A stretch of DNA of 64,000 nt from Anticarsia gemmatalis. Its lineage: Eukaryota > Arthropoda > Insecta > Lepidoptera > Erebidae. Below are positions 26,501 through 36,252 of the stretch, in pieces. Positions within the stretch are counted from its first letter, which is position 1, and every line of letters begins with the position of its first letter. Both the position numbers and the translations under genes were made by a program. The notes beneath the pieces were generated by a model that was given only the letters and a program-made list of their open reading frames with translations, had not been told where the DNA came from and made no database searches. The stretch is taken from positions 3,472,001 to 3,536,000 of the forward strand of contig NC_134769.1 in assembly GCF_050436995.1 (NCBI RefSeq), in the 5' to 3' direction.

Positions 26501-29500
26501 TTTTGCAAAAGTTCGTCTGTTTTGTCTATAAAACTATTCTTATGTGTTTAACAACTCCTAAAAGTACCATTAACTAACAATTCTATTTGCAATAAAAATC
26601 TAAATTATCCCTCTATATCACTTTTTCAGAGGTATGTATGACATGATGGTATAATAGGAATTAATCACAAGAAGATTGTAGTACCATTCTTTGAATTTTT
26701 AGCCTGCATAGTTCAAATTAATGGAACGAAAAATCTCTTCATTGTACAGTGTAGAAAATGGACAGATATTGAATATTTCAAAAAAAGTACAGTCTGTATA
26801 GTTCTTTACAAATAAAGCGCGATATTATGTATTTTACAGGCGTGATTTTAAACTCGTATAAGTGAATTCATACAAACCTCTATAGTTAAGCTAGCTACAC
26901 AATCAATTTAGCTAGAATCCTAATCTGATGCTCTAACCCAGGGCACAGAATTATAGGCTATTAAATGATAACATTTTATGGTCAGATAAATCGTTATCGA
27001 CACTATTTTCCGCTCAAACTCTTGTGTGTGATGCTAGTTATGTTATAATATATGTGTGTTCTATGAATATTCTTAATAGAGCTATATTTAATCCCTTTAT
27101 CTTTACTAATCTACTACTAATACCATCATACTAATATTATAAATGCGAAGGATTAGTTTGTTTAAATGCATGTATGAATTCGCGGGCAGAAGCAAGTAGT
27201 AACTATAGACCAAGCGCACGTTGGGCGTAGGTAAGAGCTGGTAAGTTATATTTTCGATATAAAGTATGTATTGTGCACCGACGAGCAAGGTCGTTGATAT
27301 TTTTTCAGTAATCTTAAAGCACTGCAAATTAACCTTTCTACTGAGCTCTGACAATACAACAAACCCCTTTTTCAGTTTATTTAATATTGTTATAATAAGA
27401 GTCTAAAATAGACAAAACCTCACTGATCTGTTACTCTTATTTGCCCGCCTATTGTTTTATATGTGACAATAATTAATTTCTACCAGTTATGTAGTTTTAA
27501 ATATACAAAGACGCGAGTAGCAAACGTTATTATCACAATAAACAATTCTAATGTAGCGGAACAAATCATTGGTATATTACAATACGATTGGAGCCATGAA
27601 TCGGTGTAGTGAACTCCCGATTCTTGGTAGAATGAAGCCAAAACGTGACACGAATGGATGCGAATAATCAAACTTTTTTCGATAAAAACGGTATTTTCTG
27701 AAGGACGATTGGAATGATAGAGAATTTAGTAAGAGAACGATATTAGGATTTTTAATTTTGTAACTTTTAAGTAAATAACAAGACAGTTATCACTTATAAT
27801 ATAGTAGTAAAGATCCACCAAGTGGTTTTCTTTGAGAGCACCCTTAATAAATTTAACCCATTAGTGTCCCACTGCTGGGCAAGGGTCTCCTCCCGTAATG
27901 AGGGAGGGGTTAGGCCTTGAGTCCACCACGCTGGCCAAGTGCGGGTTGGGGACTTTGCATGCCCTCAATAAATGTATTAAACAAATTTTAGGCATGCAAG
28001 GTTTCCTCACGATGTTTTCCTTCACCGTTGGAGCACGTGACATTTATTTCTAATACACACATAACTTCGAAAAGTCATTGGTGTGTTGCCTCGGGTTCGA
28101 ACCTGCGACCACTTGCGTAGGAGGTGTCAACTTGTACCACTCGGCTATCACTGCTCTTTACAATAATGCACCCTTTACAATAATGAAAAATATTAATTTC
28201 ACATTTTGACAACATTGTGTCTACTACAATGCTAGTATGTTTGAAAACTTTATTTCTTAATTGCTTATAGGGACATTGGCACAACGACAAGGTATGTAAT
28301 ACAAAGTTTGGAATCCATCTAAAAATCTTACCGAGACTGTTAATTTGATCAGTCCTTGCTTACGAATTGCACTTGGTGCTGTAACACTGATCGTAGAAAC
28401 GATCAAAACATTCACATTCAGCAATGTTTAATAACTTATAGTAATTGTTTGAGAATTCACCTACTTTAAGCAAGAATTTACTCACAGTCTAACGTAAAAT
28501 ACCTTCAATCCTGACCTTCAGTAGACCGACTTCAATCGACTTATTTCGTTCATATCTTACAATCTATCGTGCGTGCTTTCTCTTGACGTAATCATAGTAA
28601 TAAGTATTGAATGACATGCTATGGTTGGTCACGATACGCCTGTTCTAAGGAGTAGCGTGGCCATTTTGTTTTTTGCGGTAGCGGGACATGTAATTCTTGG
28701 TACATACTTCTGTAATGCCACTATTAGACACGGGCTATTGACAGGCTGTTGTGCCATGACGGGAGGGGAGGAAAATCCTGATACATCGATCTTGTGCGTG
28801 AGATACAAACTATAAGTTTGCATGTTGTTCAGTTGTGATATGACAAGACAAACTTATTCTTAAGAAACTAGGTATCATGTCTAAGTAAATGTAGCAGTGA
28901 CAGTCGAGTGGACTAAGAACGCAGCAGTCCTTTAAATACGGGTTGAAACCCTTACCCAGCAGTAGGACAGAAATAAGTAAAAAGAAGGTATTATGTCTTG
29001 TTATCCTTAACGTTATATTATGGATACAAAAACAATACGATTGCAGATAGAAAATCTCACTACAGATACCCAAAATCTAACACTTAAATTGCTACAAATC
29101 GAATAAAAGCACAACAAACACAATAATAAGAATGTCCCGAATATCCCAACAAAAACGTAACTGACGGTAACATTATTCATAACAGACATGCTCCGAAAAA
29201 CGATCAAAGTGCGTAAGTATTGAGGAAATCAGATATTTACGAGTTTATACGGTACTGTTCGCATGTAGGTCAATATTATTATATCGGGTTTGGTTCTCGT
29301 TCTTGGTAAATACGAAAGCTTGTGGGATGCGTTTACTGTCTTCGGTTTTTGGGTTCATTGTTTATAGTCGTGAAAATAATAATTATGGGTTTTCTTTGGA
29401 TCAATGGAAGTCGGTTAGTACTCTTACAAAGTGGTCTTTAATGTAAGGCTTCAATGTTGCTGACAGCTTCAATATACAGATTATTATATCCTCTTTCAAT

Positions 29501-32500
29501 AGGGCCTAGAGAAAGTTCCTTACGTTTCCTAAAGGTATTGGTGGTTAGTAGAAATAAGCAAAAATAATAGATATGCTTTCGAATTCACTCAATTAGCAAG
29601 AGTGACCCTTGTGAAAAAAATATCGGAAACGCTTATGAAATAATCCTGAATAAGAACGCAAACAAATCGCAATTCTTAACTCTTATTTACAATTTAGAAA
29701 AAAACACGTTGATTTAAAATTTACCCTAAAGTAAGAAAAAACCCCAATTAAAATTATAGACTTTCCAAAGAAATGTTTTTTTACTCTCATTAATTTCCCA
29801 TACGAAACAAAAGCGCAAAACAATACAAAGCCGAGAGCCCTGCGGTGATAAAGAGACGGCTTATGACGTCATTAATTGGAACAGGTGCTTGACCCTATTG
29901 TTGTGCAATCTGAGAAATGTGCACACAGAATGACCGACAGATGAACGTTGCTAATGTTTTCTAATGCGAAAAAAACACACGCGATGATTGTAATTAAATC
30001 AGACGTTACTTTGTTAATTAATTAATTGGTGACAGTTTTTGTGGCGCTAATGTGATTGACGTAGATTCGATTTGCAGCTCGAAATAAACACGTAACGATG
30101 GCTTTGTTACATGCAGACATTCGGTGTTTGGGATTGGTAGAGTCAGAAGAGGCAATCCATACTTAATATTATAAATGTGAAAGTAACTCTGTCTGTCTGT
30201 CTGTCACTCAATCACGCCTAAACTACTGAACCAATTTGCATGAAATTTGGTATAGAGATATTTCGATACCCGAGAAAGGACATAGGCTACTTTTTACCCC
30301 TGGAAAATGACGCATTCCCATGGGAAAATTCAGGTGGCGGACGAAGTCGCGGGTAAAAGCTAGTTTACTATAATAGGCAAAGAGAGGTAGGTGAGCTATC
30401 GATGCAGGAATAGATCGAATGTGTAGTATAGTTGTTTGTAGATCATTACCACGTAAAGGAAAAGCTTTTCAGTACTTAAAAGCCTGTGTTTTTCTATAAC
30501 AGAATATTTCTCATTATACGTTAAATTGTTTTTGGTAGATTTATTTAATGATTAGGCTCTATTTGGATATAACCAATAGGCACTTGGCACTGAGTTATTT
30601 TACATATTATCTATTTTCAGATACATACGCGCATACATATACTCTGCTCTGTATCTCATTGCAGCCGAGCCTACTATTACAGTTACTTCTTAACAAACTC
30701 ATTAATGAGCTATTAAATAATAATCCAGTAAACTTTACCAACTAGTTAGCAAGTCATCACACACCATAGTTTCTCCCATACAGTGGTAAGTGTCTAACTG
30801 TTGTGCTGACCCGCTTCGCTGCGTAGGCGTCGTGTGGGATACTGTATAACAGATTTATTGTAGTAATTTATTTGTGAAGTGAAAATTATGGGGAAACTGA
30901 TAGCTGTTATTATATAAAACGGTTACGGTAAAGTGTTATTTTGTTGAATAAATTATGAGATTAATAACTTGTTTACTTCAAACAATACAATAGTTAGATG
31001 GCTTTTTTTCACTGACATTATGCGTCGACTGCCTGAGAAAGGGCGGCAAGGCTGATTTTTCACCTAAACTAGTATAACATATTTTGTAGAAACCTAAAAG
31101 ATGTATATTATTTTATAGTTACGAAACCGTGGCTAAGTTAATTCATGGATTTTTTGCACACAATTTTGCTCTTTACCCACATATCTTGTGGAAGACTACA
31201 CTAAAACTCTAGCACCGCTACTTCTGGCCCTTTACGACAGTAGTAAAAAGCCTCAAATAATCTACCCTTCTATAAAGCTTAGTGTTATAAAATTAAAGTG
31301 AGGTGACATTAAGGTAGCCTTCTAAAAACTAATCTGAATATAATTTAAAAGGCGAGACATAATCTGGTAAGAGCATACGCAGACTAACATAAAATTAAGG
31401 TTTCAGAAAACCAAACCAAACACTATACACGTTTACAACAAAGTGACTTCGCCCCGGAAATATCGAAAAGCGGATACAGCACATCCTATTAAATAAATCC
31501 TCATTCTCATTGTTTCAGCCTGGAGCGGTGCCAACGTGGCGATTGCCGTTCTTATCATATACTGCAATGTGACGTGGACCCTCCAGTATTTGCTGGAATA
31601 GCCGGAAGTCTCACTAGGGATATATTTTCTGATATATATGTTAGATTTATGTACAGTCGTCGGTGAATGTCCTGTTAGTTGCAATGGAACAGGGAAAAAC
31701 ATATGGAGAACAGTCTATAGGAGTGCAGTTAAATCATAGATTTTTTGAAGAAGGCATCTAAAACAGTCATTTCTTACTATTCAACTCTAGTTCTTCATGC
31801 ATTACTGTTTCTTTTTATTATTTCACAAAACAACCGTATTAATATCCGTCCATAAGAGAATCTGTATTTAAACCTTAAGGCTTTATGAAGTAACGATATA
31901 AGTAAAAGAATGTATTGCTCTAGTATCGAGCTGGGAAAGGATTTAGTTTCAAGAGTACAAAGAAGAAACTACTCCTAATTGCTAAAACCATATACATTCT
32001 ATCACATCATGCGTAAATCTGTAAATTGATGTCTAGATACCGGCCAGGTTTGGTTTCTCTGAATCACCAGTCACCTTGACACTACCCACGGGAAATTATG
32101 CACTGGTGTATATTTAGAGGGGACCATCGCTAAGCTTGGACCAATTCAGAATATGTGTCATATCCCACGACTTGCGAATAGAATTACGCACGCATATTCA
32201 CATGATAGAGCGAGAATGGTTTAATAGAAGATGAAATGAAGAATTTATTGCTGGGATGAATTCAGTACAAAATATATGATGTTTAATCGTACAAATAACC
32301 TTTTTTTGCGTAAGTATGTACATTTTTAACCACATGTTTCGTGAAAAGCAGCTCCCAGCATTGAGGCAGTAATGGGTAAAGGTTTTTTATTTAATTGCAG
32401 TAATAATCATAAGTCAATGAGGCCTTTTCAACTTTCCCGGAAATCAGTCAAGTGCAGAACAATAATGCCTTATCTATGTATAAGTATTTGTAGACATTTT

Positions 32501-35500
32501 CCAATGCAATGGTGCCCATTTTAGCCGTTCTTCTAACCAGTCTTTTACGCTTAATAAAACGTACTGTAGCGGAACGGCTACAAGTGTTATTCCCGTTGGA
32601 AAACCTCCCGTAAAAACAGGAATCATGCGTTCCGTCTTGCGATCTTGAAACTTTTATCAATACACAATCAATTTCTCTACAACAAAAAAGTAAACCGATC
32701 AATGAACAAGTTGATCGACAAATCGCGTGTAACGTGTAAACAAGCCGGCTTGAAGGAAAGTGAAAAACGATCAGATAACACTTACGCGTACACTTTTACT
32801 TACGAGTTTCCTATAACATTTGCATGTTGGTAATTATTACGAAAATCACGTTTTTATTGACCGTGAATTTATTTGATGTGATGGTGAAATCATTGTTTTT
32901 AGGTCGTGGTGTTATTCAGTAATGTAAGTACATGAAAAGCCTTGACAATTGCATGATAAGATGGCTATAATGATAAGAAACACGAACTAACTAACGATAA
33001 CTAACAAATAGAATTATTCTGCATCAAAAACCGTATTGCAGTAATCTTCAGTATGAGTATTATTTTATTGCATAATTTTACAATCACCAAGGAAGGCATT
33101 TAAAAAGAGATGTAAGTGCGTATTTCCACAAAACATCGAAAAATTTAACCATCTTCTTCAGAAGTTTCAACAACATTATGGTCATGATTATATCAGGAGT
33201 ATTTACTCTTAAAACATAATATAAATACTTCAATGGACTTTATAAATTATTTTCTCTATATGGTGGTACAATTTCTCTGCAATCTCCTTTTAAGTTACAA
33301 ACTAATTATACAGTTAATGAGATATTCGTGTCCCATAACTTTTCCTTGAGAAAGTAACGACTTTATCAGAAATATTGTTTTGTTTGTTATTCATTGTTGT
33401 GAAATGTCCTAAATCGTTTTCGATGAACTTGTATATTGATTTGGATAAATATAGAACTTGGTTATCCTGAAGTAAGGGGTCACTGAATAGGATCAAAAGA
33501 GGCAATCCCAATATTCTCTGGTGCTGAAGAAATGGTTGTCCGACCAATATTTTAAAATGTTCGTTTGTTTATATAAAAATAAAAAACAAACAAACTTCGG
33601 ACTACCTACTATTGATAAATAATACATTTTTTTTAACAAAAGTACTTTAGCCCAACCCCTTAATAGAATTCGAGGATACACTACCTATCGCAAAGCAGTC
33701 TATCAGTCAGTATTGCTTGATTTAACTAATTGTGTTTTTTGGACTAAAAACATAATAGTTGGTGCCTCTATTTTATTATTAAGATTATAAATCATTTTGA
33801 AGACGGTAGTGTCAATCAGGATGTTTGTTTTTGATGTCAACCTTTAATTAATGACTGCATTTACTTTGTCATAATACTCATTAATTTGACAGACATCATT
33901 TATATCCGTGTTGTTCATGGTGTTTGTAAACTACTATTCTTATTTAGTGTAAAAGTTTCGTGAGAGTTGCGTTTTTTTGTACTATCGGGTCGATAACAAT
34001 CCGAAATCAGAGAAGCAATTCTCTATTACTATTGACAATCTATCGAGTTATCGAGAATATTTGCATGAGAATTTTAATAACGCCCCTAGTATATTCCGGT
34101 AAAACTGATTCTTAAACTAGATGGCAGTTCTTAACTCGATACCGAGGGTAGAAAATCATGTTATGGTTTCCAATAATTCTATCGGTTATTGAAGAACTAT
34201 CGAAGTAGTTTCCTAAGAATTAAAAGATTAGGTCGAACAAAAATACTTCTTGATCGATGTTGTTTCTTTTAAAGATAAACTATATACAATAAATAATGTG
34301 CTTATACAAGCAGTATTCAGTCTATAAAACTGTGTGTAAAAGTGGTTAATGTTCCCGAGTAAGTAACAAGTTAAATCGGGAAAGTAGGTTACTGCGATGG
34401 GCAGATAGCCGCCTGTTCGCTGTCAATGCAGTTTTAAACACAATGCTTAATGGATTTCTAGAGTTTTCTTTAAGACGCTCTTGACTGGTTTTGAAATATC
34501 GGATTAAAAACGACTTCCAATCCCGATTTCTATTGATTGAGGATATGTGAGAAAAAGGTTTAATTGAGTTCAAATGTTAACGAGAATAAATATTAAATAG
34601 AATCTGCTATGTATTGAAGTTTTTAATTGAAACAATTAGTCAACATTGTTACAGCCGTTTCACCCCTTCTTAATAAATATTGATTAGTTTAACACGTAAT
34701 CTATTAGGGAAGCTATCCGACACTTATCCGTAAAAAAATGAAACTAGCCATTAATTTACTTTCATTAACGAACGATGACATTTCTTCCGTATTCCTGTAA
34801 GTCCTGAGACAACTAATATTATAACTAGTAAACAAACTTTTAAGTCAAGAGCAATATATATTTGTCGCAGGCCAACGTTCTTATTGCAGTCTTAACAAGG
34901 GATACCCACTATATCCAGCCTGCTTCAACTGTCTGCATATTTACACACCCTCCACTATCTGTAGATGTTATTTCCGAGATAGCAGTATGATTCATACAAC
35001 TGCATCTATGATTCAGACCTAGGATACATATGTATACGTATATTTAGGTTTATGGTGTCGCTCTGTTAATTGTCTACGACAATGCCCTGAATAGAAATAA
35101 AGTGAGTTCATATTCAAGCTAATCTTTGATGAATATGGACTAAAAATAGTACTATTGCTATGTACGTTTTAATTAGATTTAAATTAAACGAAGAATGGTT
35201 GTGTATTTGCCAGTAATTTGGTCAAAGGAAACCAATTTCCGTGAGAAATTTCTTGCTAAGTCACCTTTACGAATTTGGTAGAATGAATAGAATGCTATAC
35301 ATCGATATTAGCAGTCTTTGATTTCGATTTTAGACGTTATTTGGCAAAGAATTAATTCTGTACCATTTGCTGCTTATTTTAAACGTGCCTTTCGTCTTGG
35401 TTCTGTAGCCATTTAGAACAAAGTGTTTGCAACTTACTTGATGATCCCATCCTCAATGTAGACATCCAGATCTTCCATTCCATCATCATTGACCACCTTT

Positions 35501-36145
35501 CCATTCTTGATGAGCAGGCGATTCTGCGAGCTCTGGAAAGAAAAAAGACAGAACATTTTAGAATGATATTTAGGATTGTGGATAAGTGTCCAGTATAAGA
35601 ATAACCTGTCTGACAGGTACCGTCAAGTAAATTGGAGAAAAAAAAAACTGTCGTATCTCCTCCTGATAAGGTAGCTGGTATCGAATAGATACCTACCCAA
35701 AGTGGTGACTTTTAACCATGAAATTTAACCTGCTGTTAGAAATAAGTCAATCATTACTCAATAGCTAAACTTTTTTGGGATTTATTACAGAACTTGGCTA
35801 GGTTTTCTGGCAAGGTACTTTCGAAGGTTTAGCGAAAGAAATTACATCGTAATTTCGTGAACTCCAAAACGATTTTTAGGGCGATATTGCGTGCCATAAA
35901 AATGAAAGACTGCGGGTATATGTTCCGTCACGAACAAAGGGATCGTTAGTATTTGAATAATATTTTGTTAGTAAGAATATCTACAGTGCACAGAAATGTG
36001 CGAATGAGTTTAAGCTGACCAAAGAATGTCACGCCAAGTTTCAGTACTGAAAATAAAACAGTCTAGTGCAGCTAAATAAGTTAAAAATAAAACTCACTTT
36101 TATATTTATACCGGATACCGAATTCGCGTTAACATCAACTGTCAT
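6314..36145 (-). CDS. CRMP: Dihydropyrimidinase / collapsin response mediator protein family, whole 14-exon gene (582 aa)
   Basis: Dihydropyrimidinase hydrolyses dihydrouracil and dihydrothymine to N-carbamoyl-beta-amino acids, in the cytosol as a homotetramer. The 14 exons join without a frame break from ATG 36145-36143 to TAA 6316-6314. The amidohydrolase barrel shows the metal ligands H78 and H80 (GGIDPHTHLE), the carboxylated lysine K171 (GVNSFKMFMAYKD), H204 (VHAENG), H260 (YIVHMMSKSA) and D339 (IGSDNC). Their spacing matches vertebrate DHP (67, 69, 159, 192, 248, 326 as I recall). CRMPs lack several of these residues, so this is the enzyme form. The tail after about residue 471 is Ser/Thr/Pro-rich and ends PPGGKSSGLW, as in insect CRMPs. 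The Drosophila orthologue, CRMP, is known to make DHP and CRMP by alternative splicing; I see only the DHP form here. Most introns are 290-565 nt; intron 2 is 22 kb and intron 10 is enlarged by a transposon. Confidence 0.95.
6530..6700 (-). mobile_element. tRNA-derived SINE, 3' part, in intron 13
   Basis: Shares the CCACTGCTGGGCAAGGGTCT block and the following about 150 bp with the full copy at 27856-28157. The tRNA-like head is missing. Confidence 0.6.
6802..6924 (-). CDS. CRMP: Exon 13, residues 516-556, tail
   Basis: DFGNMNKSMEGLSVSGCSTP, then GRKMREPGQRDLQTSTFS, rich in possible phosphorylation sites. 123 nt with the same phase at both ends, so skippable. GTTAG acceptor, GTAAGT donor. 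Confidence 0.92.
7120..7395 (-). mobile_element. SINE with 5S-rRNA-like head, in intron 12
   Basis: The reverse complement parallels the plus-strand copy at 56105-56470 along its length. At 7296-7349 it has a segment with GAGTTAAGCAAAC and GGGTGACCGC, resembling the internal promoter part of 5S rRNA. It roughly doubles the size of intron 12. Confidence 0.65.
7448..7582 (-). CDS. CRMP: Exon 12, residues 471-515, variable C-terminal tail
   Basis: GFGKFLKTPTNSPAVF is family-like; the rest is Gly/Ala/Glu/Pro-rich and GC-rich. 135 nt, with the same phase at both ends, so it could be skipped in frame. GTCAG acceptor, GTATGT donor. Confidence 0.9.
7872..7956 (-). CDS. CRMP: Exon 11, residues 443-470
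   Basis: GQQVVGSPQFVIVGGRVCLD followed by DGELRVAEG closes the beta-sandwich domain. TTGCAG acceptor, GTAACA donor. Separated from exon 10 by the foldback element. Confidence 0.95.
8062..8116. repeat. 19-bp-arm inverted repeat in intron 10
   Basis: AAGTGTGGTTAGCAAAATA (8062-8080) pairs with 8098-8116 with one mismatch and a 17-nt loop. It lies between exon 11 and the foldback element. It could be a small MITE or remnant. Confidence 0.6.
8195..8203. repeat. Left target-site duplication of the foldback element
   Basis: ATAAAGCCC, repeated exactly at 9241-9249 on the other side of the inverted arms. Confidence 0.85.
8204..9240. mobile_element. Foldback (FB-like) transposon in intron 10
   Basis: 1,037 bp bounded by inverted arms 8204-8443 and 9001-9240, 240 bp each, in which I found no mismatch by eye. 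The 9-bp direct repeat ATAAAGCCC flanks it (8195-8203 and 9241-9249). The arms consist of seven degenerate units of 30-32 bp, most ending in CGACAG or ACAG, after a 22-bp terminal segment starting GAATCCGCAACC. The 557-bp middle is AT-rich with no ORF. A 9-bp duplication plus arms of about 31-bp repeats is the architecture of Drosophila FB elements (established knowledge; distantly Mutator-like). Without it, intron 10 would be about 380 bp like its neighbours. Confidence 0.9.
9241..9249. repeat. Right target-site duplication of the foldback element
   Basis: ATAAAGCCC, matching 8195-8203. Confidence 0.85.
9386..9573 (-). CDS. CRMP: Exon 10, residues 380-442
   Basis: RFVAVTSSTAAKIFNIWPQK and VNSDADIVVWDP are hallmark DHP/CRMP sequences. 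Ends NIFE in phase 0. CTGCAG acceptor, GTAAGT donor. Confidence 0.97.
10062..10210 (-). CDS. CRMP: Exon 9, residues 330-379, ligand D339
   Basis: LQLIGSDNCTF carries D339, the last metal ligand, followed by GKDNFSKIPNGVNGVEDRM, a family signature. CCACAG acceptor, GTATGT donor. Confidence 0.97.
10716..10824 (-). CDS. CRMP: Exon 8, residues 294-329 plus 2 nt
   Basis: SQYRNSCFRHAAAHVLSPPL followed by RPDPSTPQAM matches the family's SPPLxPDPxTP block. CCTCAG acceptor, GTAAGT donor. GA joins T of exon 9 to give Asp330. Confidence 0.95.
11232..11358 (-). CDS. CRMP: Exon 7, residues 252-293, ligand H260
   Basis: SPLYIVHMMSKSA carries H260; CRMPs have a non-ligand residue here. Ends TVGSD plus one base of Gly294. 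The donor is an unusual GTACTT. Confidence 0.96.
11710..11856 (-). CDS. CRMP: Exon 6, residues 203-251, VHAENG
   Basis: Starts VHAENG, supplying ligand H204, then VTGPEGHQLSRDEEVEGEAVNRA. Phase 0 at both ends (147 nt). GTATAG acceptor, GTAATA donor. Confidence 0.97.
12218..12418 (-). CDS. CRMP: Exon 5, residues 136-202, carboxylated Lys
   Basis: Contains VCCDYGLHVGVTWW and GVNSFKMFMAYKD. K171 is the bridging carboxylated lysine and Y176 the expected catalytic tyrosine. Phase 0 at both ends (201 nt). The donor GTTTGT is weaker than its neighbours. Confidence 0.96.
12821..12897 (-). CDS. CRMP: Exon 4, residues 110-135
   Basis: Encodes DFVLPQ and LLEAYSNWRQLADGK, matching the family after the GGTT motif. 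The first two bases complete Ile110. TTTCCAG acceptor, GTAACA donor. Confidence 0.96.
13208..13392 (-). CDS. CRMP: Exon 3, residues 48-109, metal-binding HTH
   Basis: Contains MPGGIDPHTHLELE with ligands H78 and H80, then ADDFYKGTRAAVAGGTTTV typical of the family. TTTTCCAG acceptor and GTGAGT donor. The first base completes Lys48. Confidence 0.97.
14094..14594 (-). mobile_element. Helitron-like non-autonomous element, long composite copy
   Basis: On the minus strand it starts TCCATACT, carries a GTCT microsatellite (around 14510-14538), and ends with the CGCAA..TTGCG hairpin, then GGGTCAGCTAG before T. Midway (around 14350-14400) it holds the 3' module that terminates the 30156-30363 copy, but without CTAG, and continues into the 3' module of the 59437-59694 copy. 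The 5' flank is G rather than the expected A. Confidence 0.8.
14980..15190 (+). mobile_element. Degraded Helitron-like element
   Basis: Shares the 5' block TAATATTATAAATGCGAGAG, a CACGCAAAAACTACTAAAC block, and an AAGTCGCGG..TGCTGTTAGCT end corresponding to the usual GCTAGT terminus. Confidence 0.5.
16276..16380. promoter_or_regulatory. CpG-rich island in intron 2 (possible promoter or enhancer)
   Basis: About 100 bp is markedly CpG-rich (GGCGCGCGCGCACGC at its centre), with TTCGAA motifs at 16333 and 16377, inside otherwise AT-rich DNA. No repeat similarity elsewhere in the window. Function is not shown by sequence. Confidence 0.25.
19888..20100 (-). mobile_element. Degenerate tRNA-derived SINE fragment
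   Basis: CCCCACTGCTGGAC at the left and the GTCATTAGTGTGTTGCCTTGGGT block at the right match the order seen in 27856-28157. The middle is diverged. Confidence 0.45.
21735..21830 (-). repeat. Unclassified about 90-bp interspersed repeat, copy 1
   Basis: The reverse complement shares GAGGCGCTGATCAGATTTT, CGGTTGCCGG and TAGAATC in order with 47165-47265, and more distantly with 34008-34097. Confidence 0.6.
22701..22749. repeat. Two adjacent perfect stem-loops
   Basis: AAGCATTCATA/TATGAATGCTT (22701-22711 with 22715-22725, loop CGA), then GGGGGCAC/GTGCCCCC (22730-22737 with 22742-22749, loop GGAA), 4 nt apart. Probably part of a dispersed element continuing to about 23050. Confidence 0.8.
22966..23004. 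repeat. ACTG/ACTC-type short tandem repeat
   Basis: About nine 4-bp units of CACTGACT type, 220 bp downstream of the paired stem-loops. Confidence 0.75.
23411..23878. repeat. Large inverted repeat, 191-bp arms, 86-bp spacer
   Basis: Arms 23411-23601 and 23688-23878 are reverse complements. The outer about 172 bp appear identical by eye; the inner about 19 bp differ at a few sites. Each arm itself holds a shorter inverted pair around CCAAGTCGATTAATCTATTT. No clear target duplication. Likely a palindromic MITE. Confidence 0.85.
24404..24643. mobile_element. MITE-like element with 12-bp terminal inverted repeats
   Basis: TAGGGTTGCCAG (24404-24415) faces CCGGCAACCCTA (24632-24643). Inside is a hairpin around CCGGGATTGTCCCGG (24429-24443). 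No ORF. Confidence 0.6.
24834..25047 (-). mobile_element. Helitron-like element, 5'-truncated
   Basis: Ends with the CGCAAGCGAAGTTGCG hairpin, then CAGCTAG before T on the minus strand. The body parallels 61189-61459 up to the GTTT repeat zone, where it breaks off. Confidence 0.75.
26354..26384 (+). mobile_element. Remnant of a Helitron-like 3' end
   Basis: GTAGTCGCGGACATAAGCTAG followed by T, like the end of the 30156-30363 copy. Confidence 0.4.
27126..27199 (+). mobile_element. Short Helitron-like remnant, internally deleted
   Basis: Begins A|TCATACTAATATTATAAATGCGAAGG and ends GCGGGCAGAAGCAAGTAG followed by T. Only the two ends remain. Confidence 0.5.
27856..28157 (-). mobile_element. 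Full-length tRNA-derived SINE
   Basis: On the minus strand it opens GAGCAGTGATAGCCGAGTGG with A box TAGCCGAGTGG (28137-28147) and B box GGTTCGAACCC (28093-28103). It ends with the CTTGCCCAGCAGTGGGACA block shared by 6530-6700, 54785-54835 and 55468-55577. Confidence 0.85.
28890..28976 (+). mobile_element. Internally deleted tRNA-derived SINE
   Basis: A head resembling CAGTGATAGCCGAGTGG joins directly to a tail CCCTTACCCAGCAGTAGGACAG. Confidence 0.5.
30156..30363 (+). mobile_element. Helitron-like non-autonomous element, 208 bp
   Basis: A|TCCATACTTAATATT..., with a GTCT microsatellite, ending GACGAAGTCGCGGGTAAAAGCTAG|T. Insertion between A and T, with TC and CTAG ends, fits the Helitron rule. 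Confidence 0.85.
34008..34097 (-). repeat. Unclassified about 90-bp interspersed repeat, copy 2
   Basis: The reverse complement shares GGCG, TATTCTCGAT, and GTCAATAGTAATAGAGAAT in order with 47165-47265. More diverged. Confidence 0.45.
35438..35532 (-). CDS. CRMP: Exon 2, residues 17-47 plus 2 nt
   Basis: Encodes the N-terminal beta-sandwich start (NRLLIKNGKVVNDDG). TTTCCAG acceptor, GTAAGT donor. Isolated from exon 3 by the 22-kb intron. Confidence 0.95.
36098..36145 (-). CDS. CRMP: Exon 1 coding part, residues 1-16
   Basis: Starts MTVDVNANSV. The ATG is preceded by AAA (A at -3) and is the only start in frame with exon 2. Donor GTGAGT follows at 36097. Ends in phase 0. Confidence 0.88.
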
Positions 36146-36240
36146 TTTTCAAATAATAACTTGACCAGTACGAAATAGAATAGAAATTCGCGTTTTTATG
36201 TGGAATGGCGTCGCTGGCGACCGCCGCGTACCACGAGACC

Positions 36241-36252
36241 GACTGAAACTGA
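36241..36252 (-). promoter_or_regulatory. Candidate initiator pair of the dihydropyrimidinase gene
   Basis: On the minus strand two arthropod-type initiators, TCAGTT and TCAGTC, lie next to each other about 100 bp before the ATG. The interval to the ATG is CpG-rich around 36205-36240, unlike the surrounding DNA. No TATA box or clear downstream promoter element was found. Confidence 0.4.

Larger units (their letters stand above)
13393..35437 (-). other. Intron 2 of the dihydropyrimidinase gene (22 kb)
   Basis: Bounded by the exon 2 donor and exon 3 acceptor. AT-rich, stop-rich in all frames, and filled with Helitron-like copies, SINEs, a large inverted repeat and short unknown repeats listed separately. 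I searched for a CRMP-type alternative of exon 3 and saw none. The longest ORF (18268-18615, minus, 115 aa) has no recognisable motif. Confidence 0.8.

Noticed and set aside
28140..28192. Tandem CTTTACAATAATG copies as SINE target duplication
   Set aside because: Both copies lie on the same side of the SINE; the left flank is only loosely similar.
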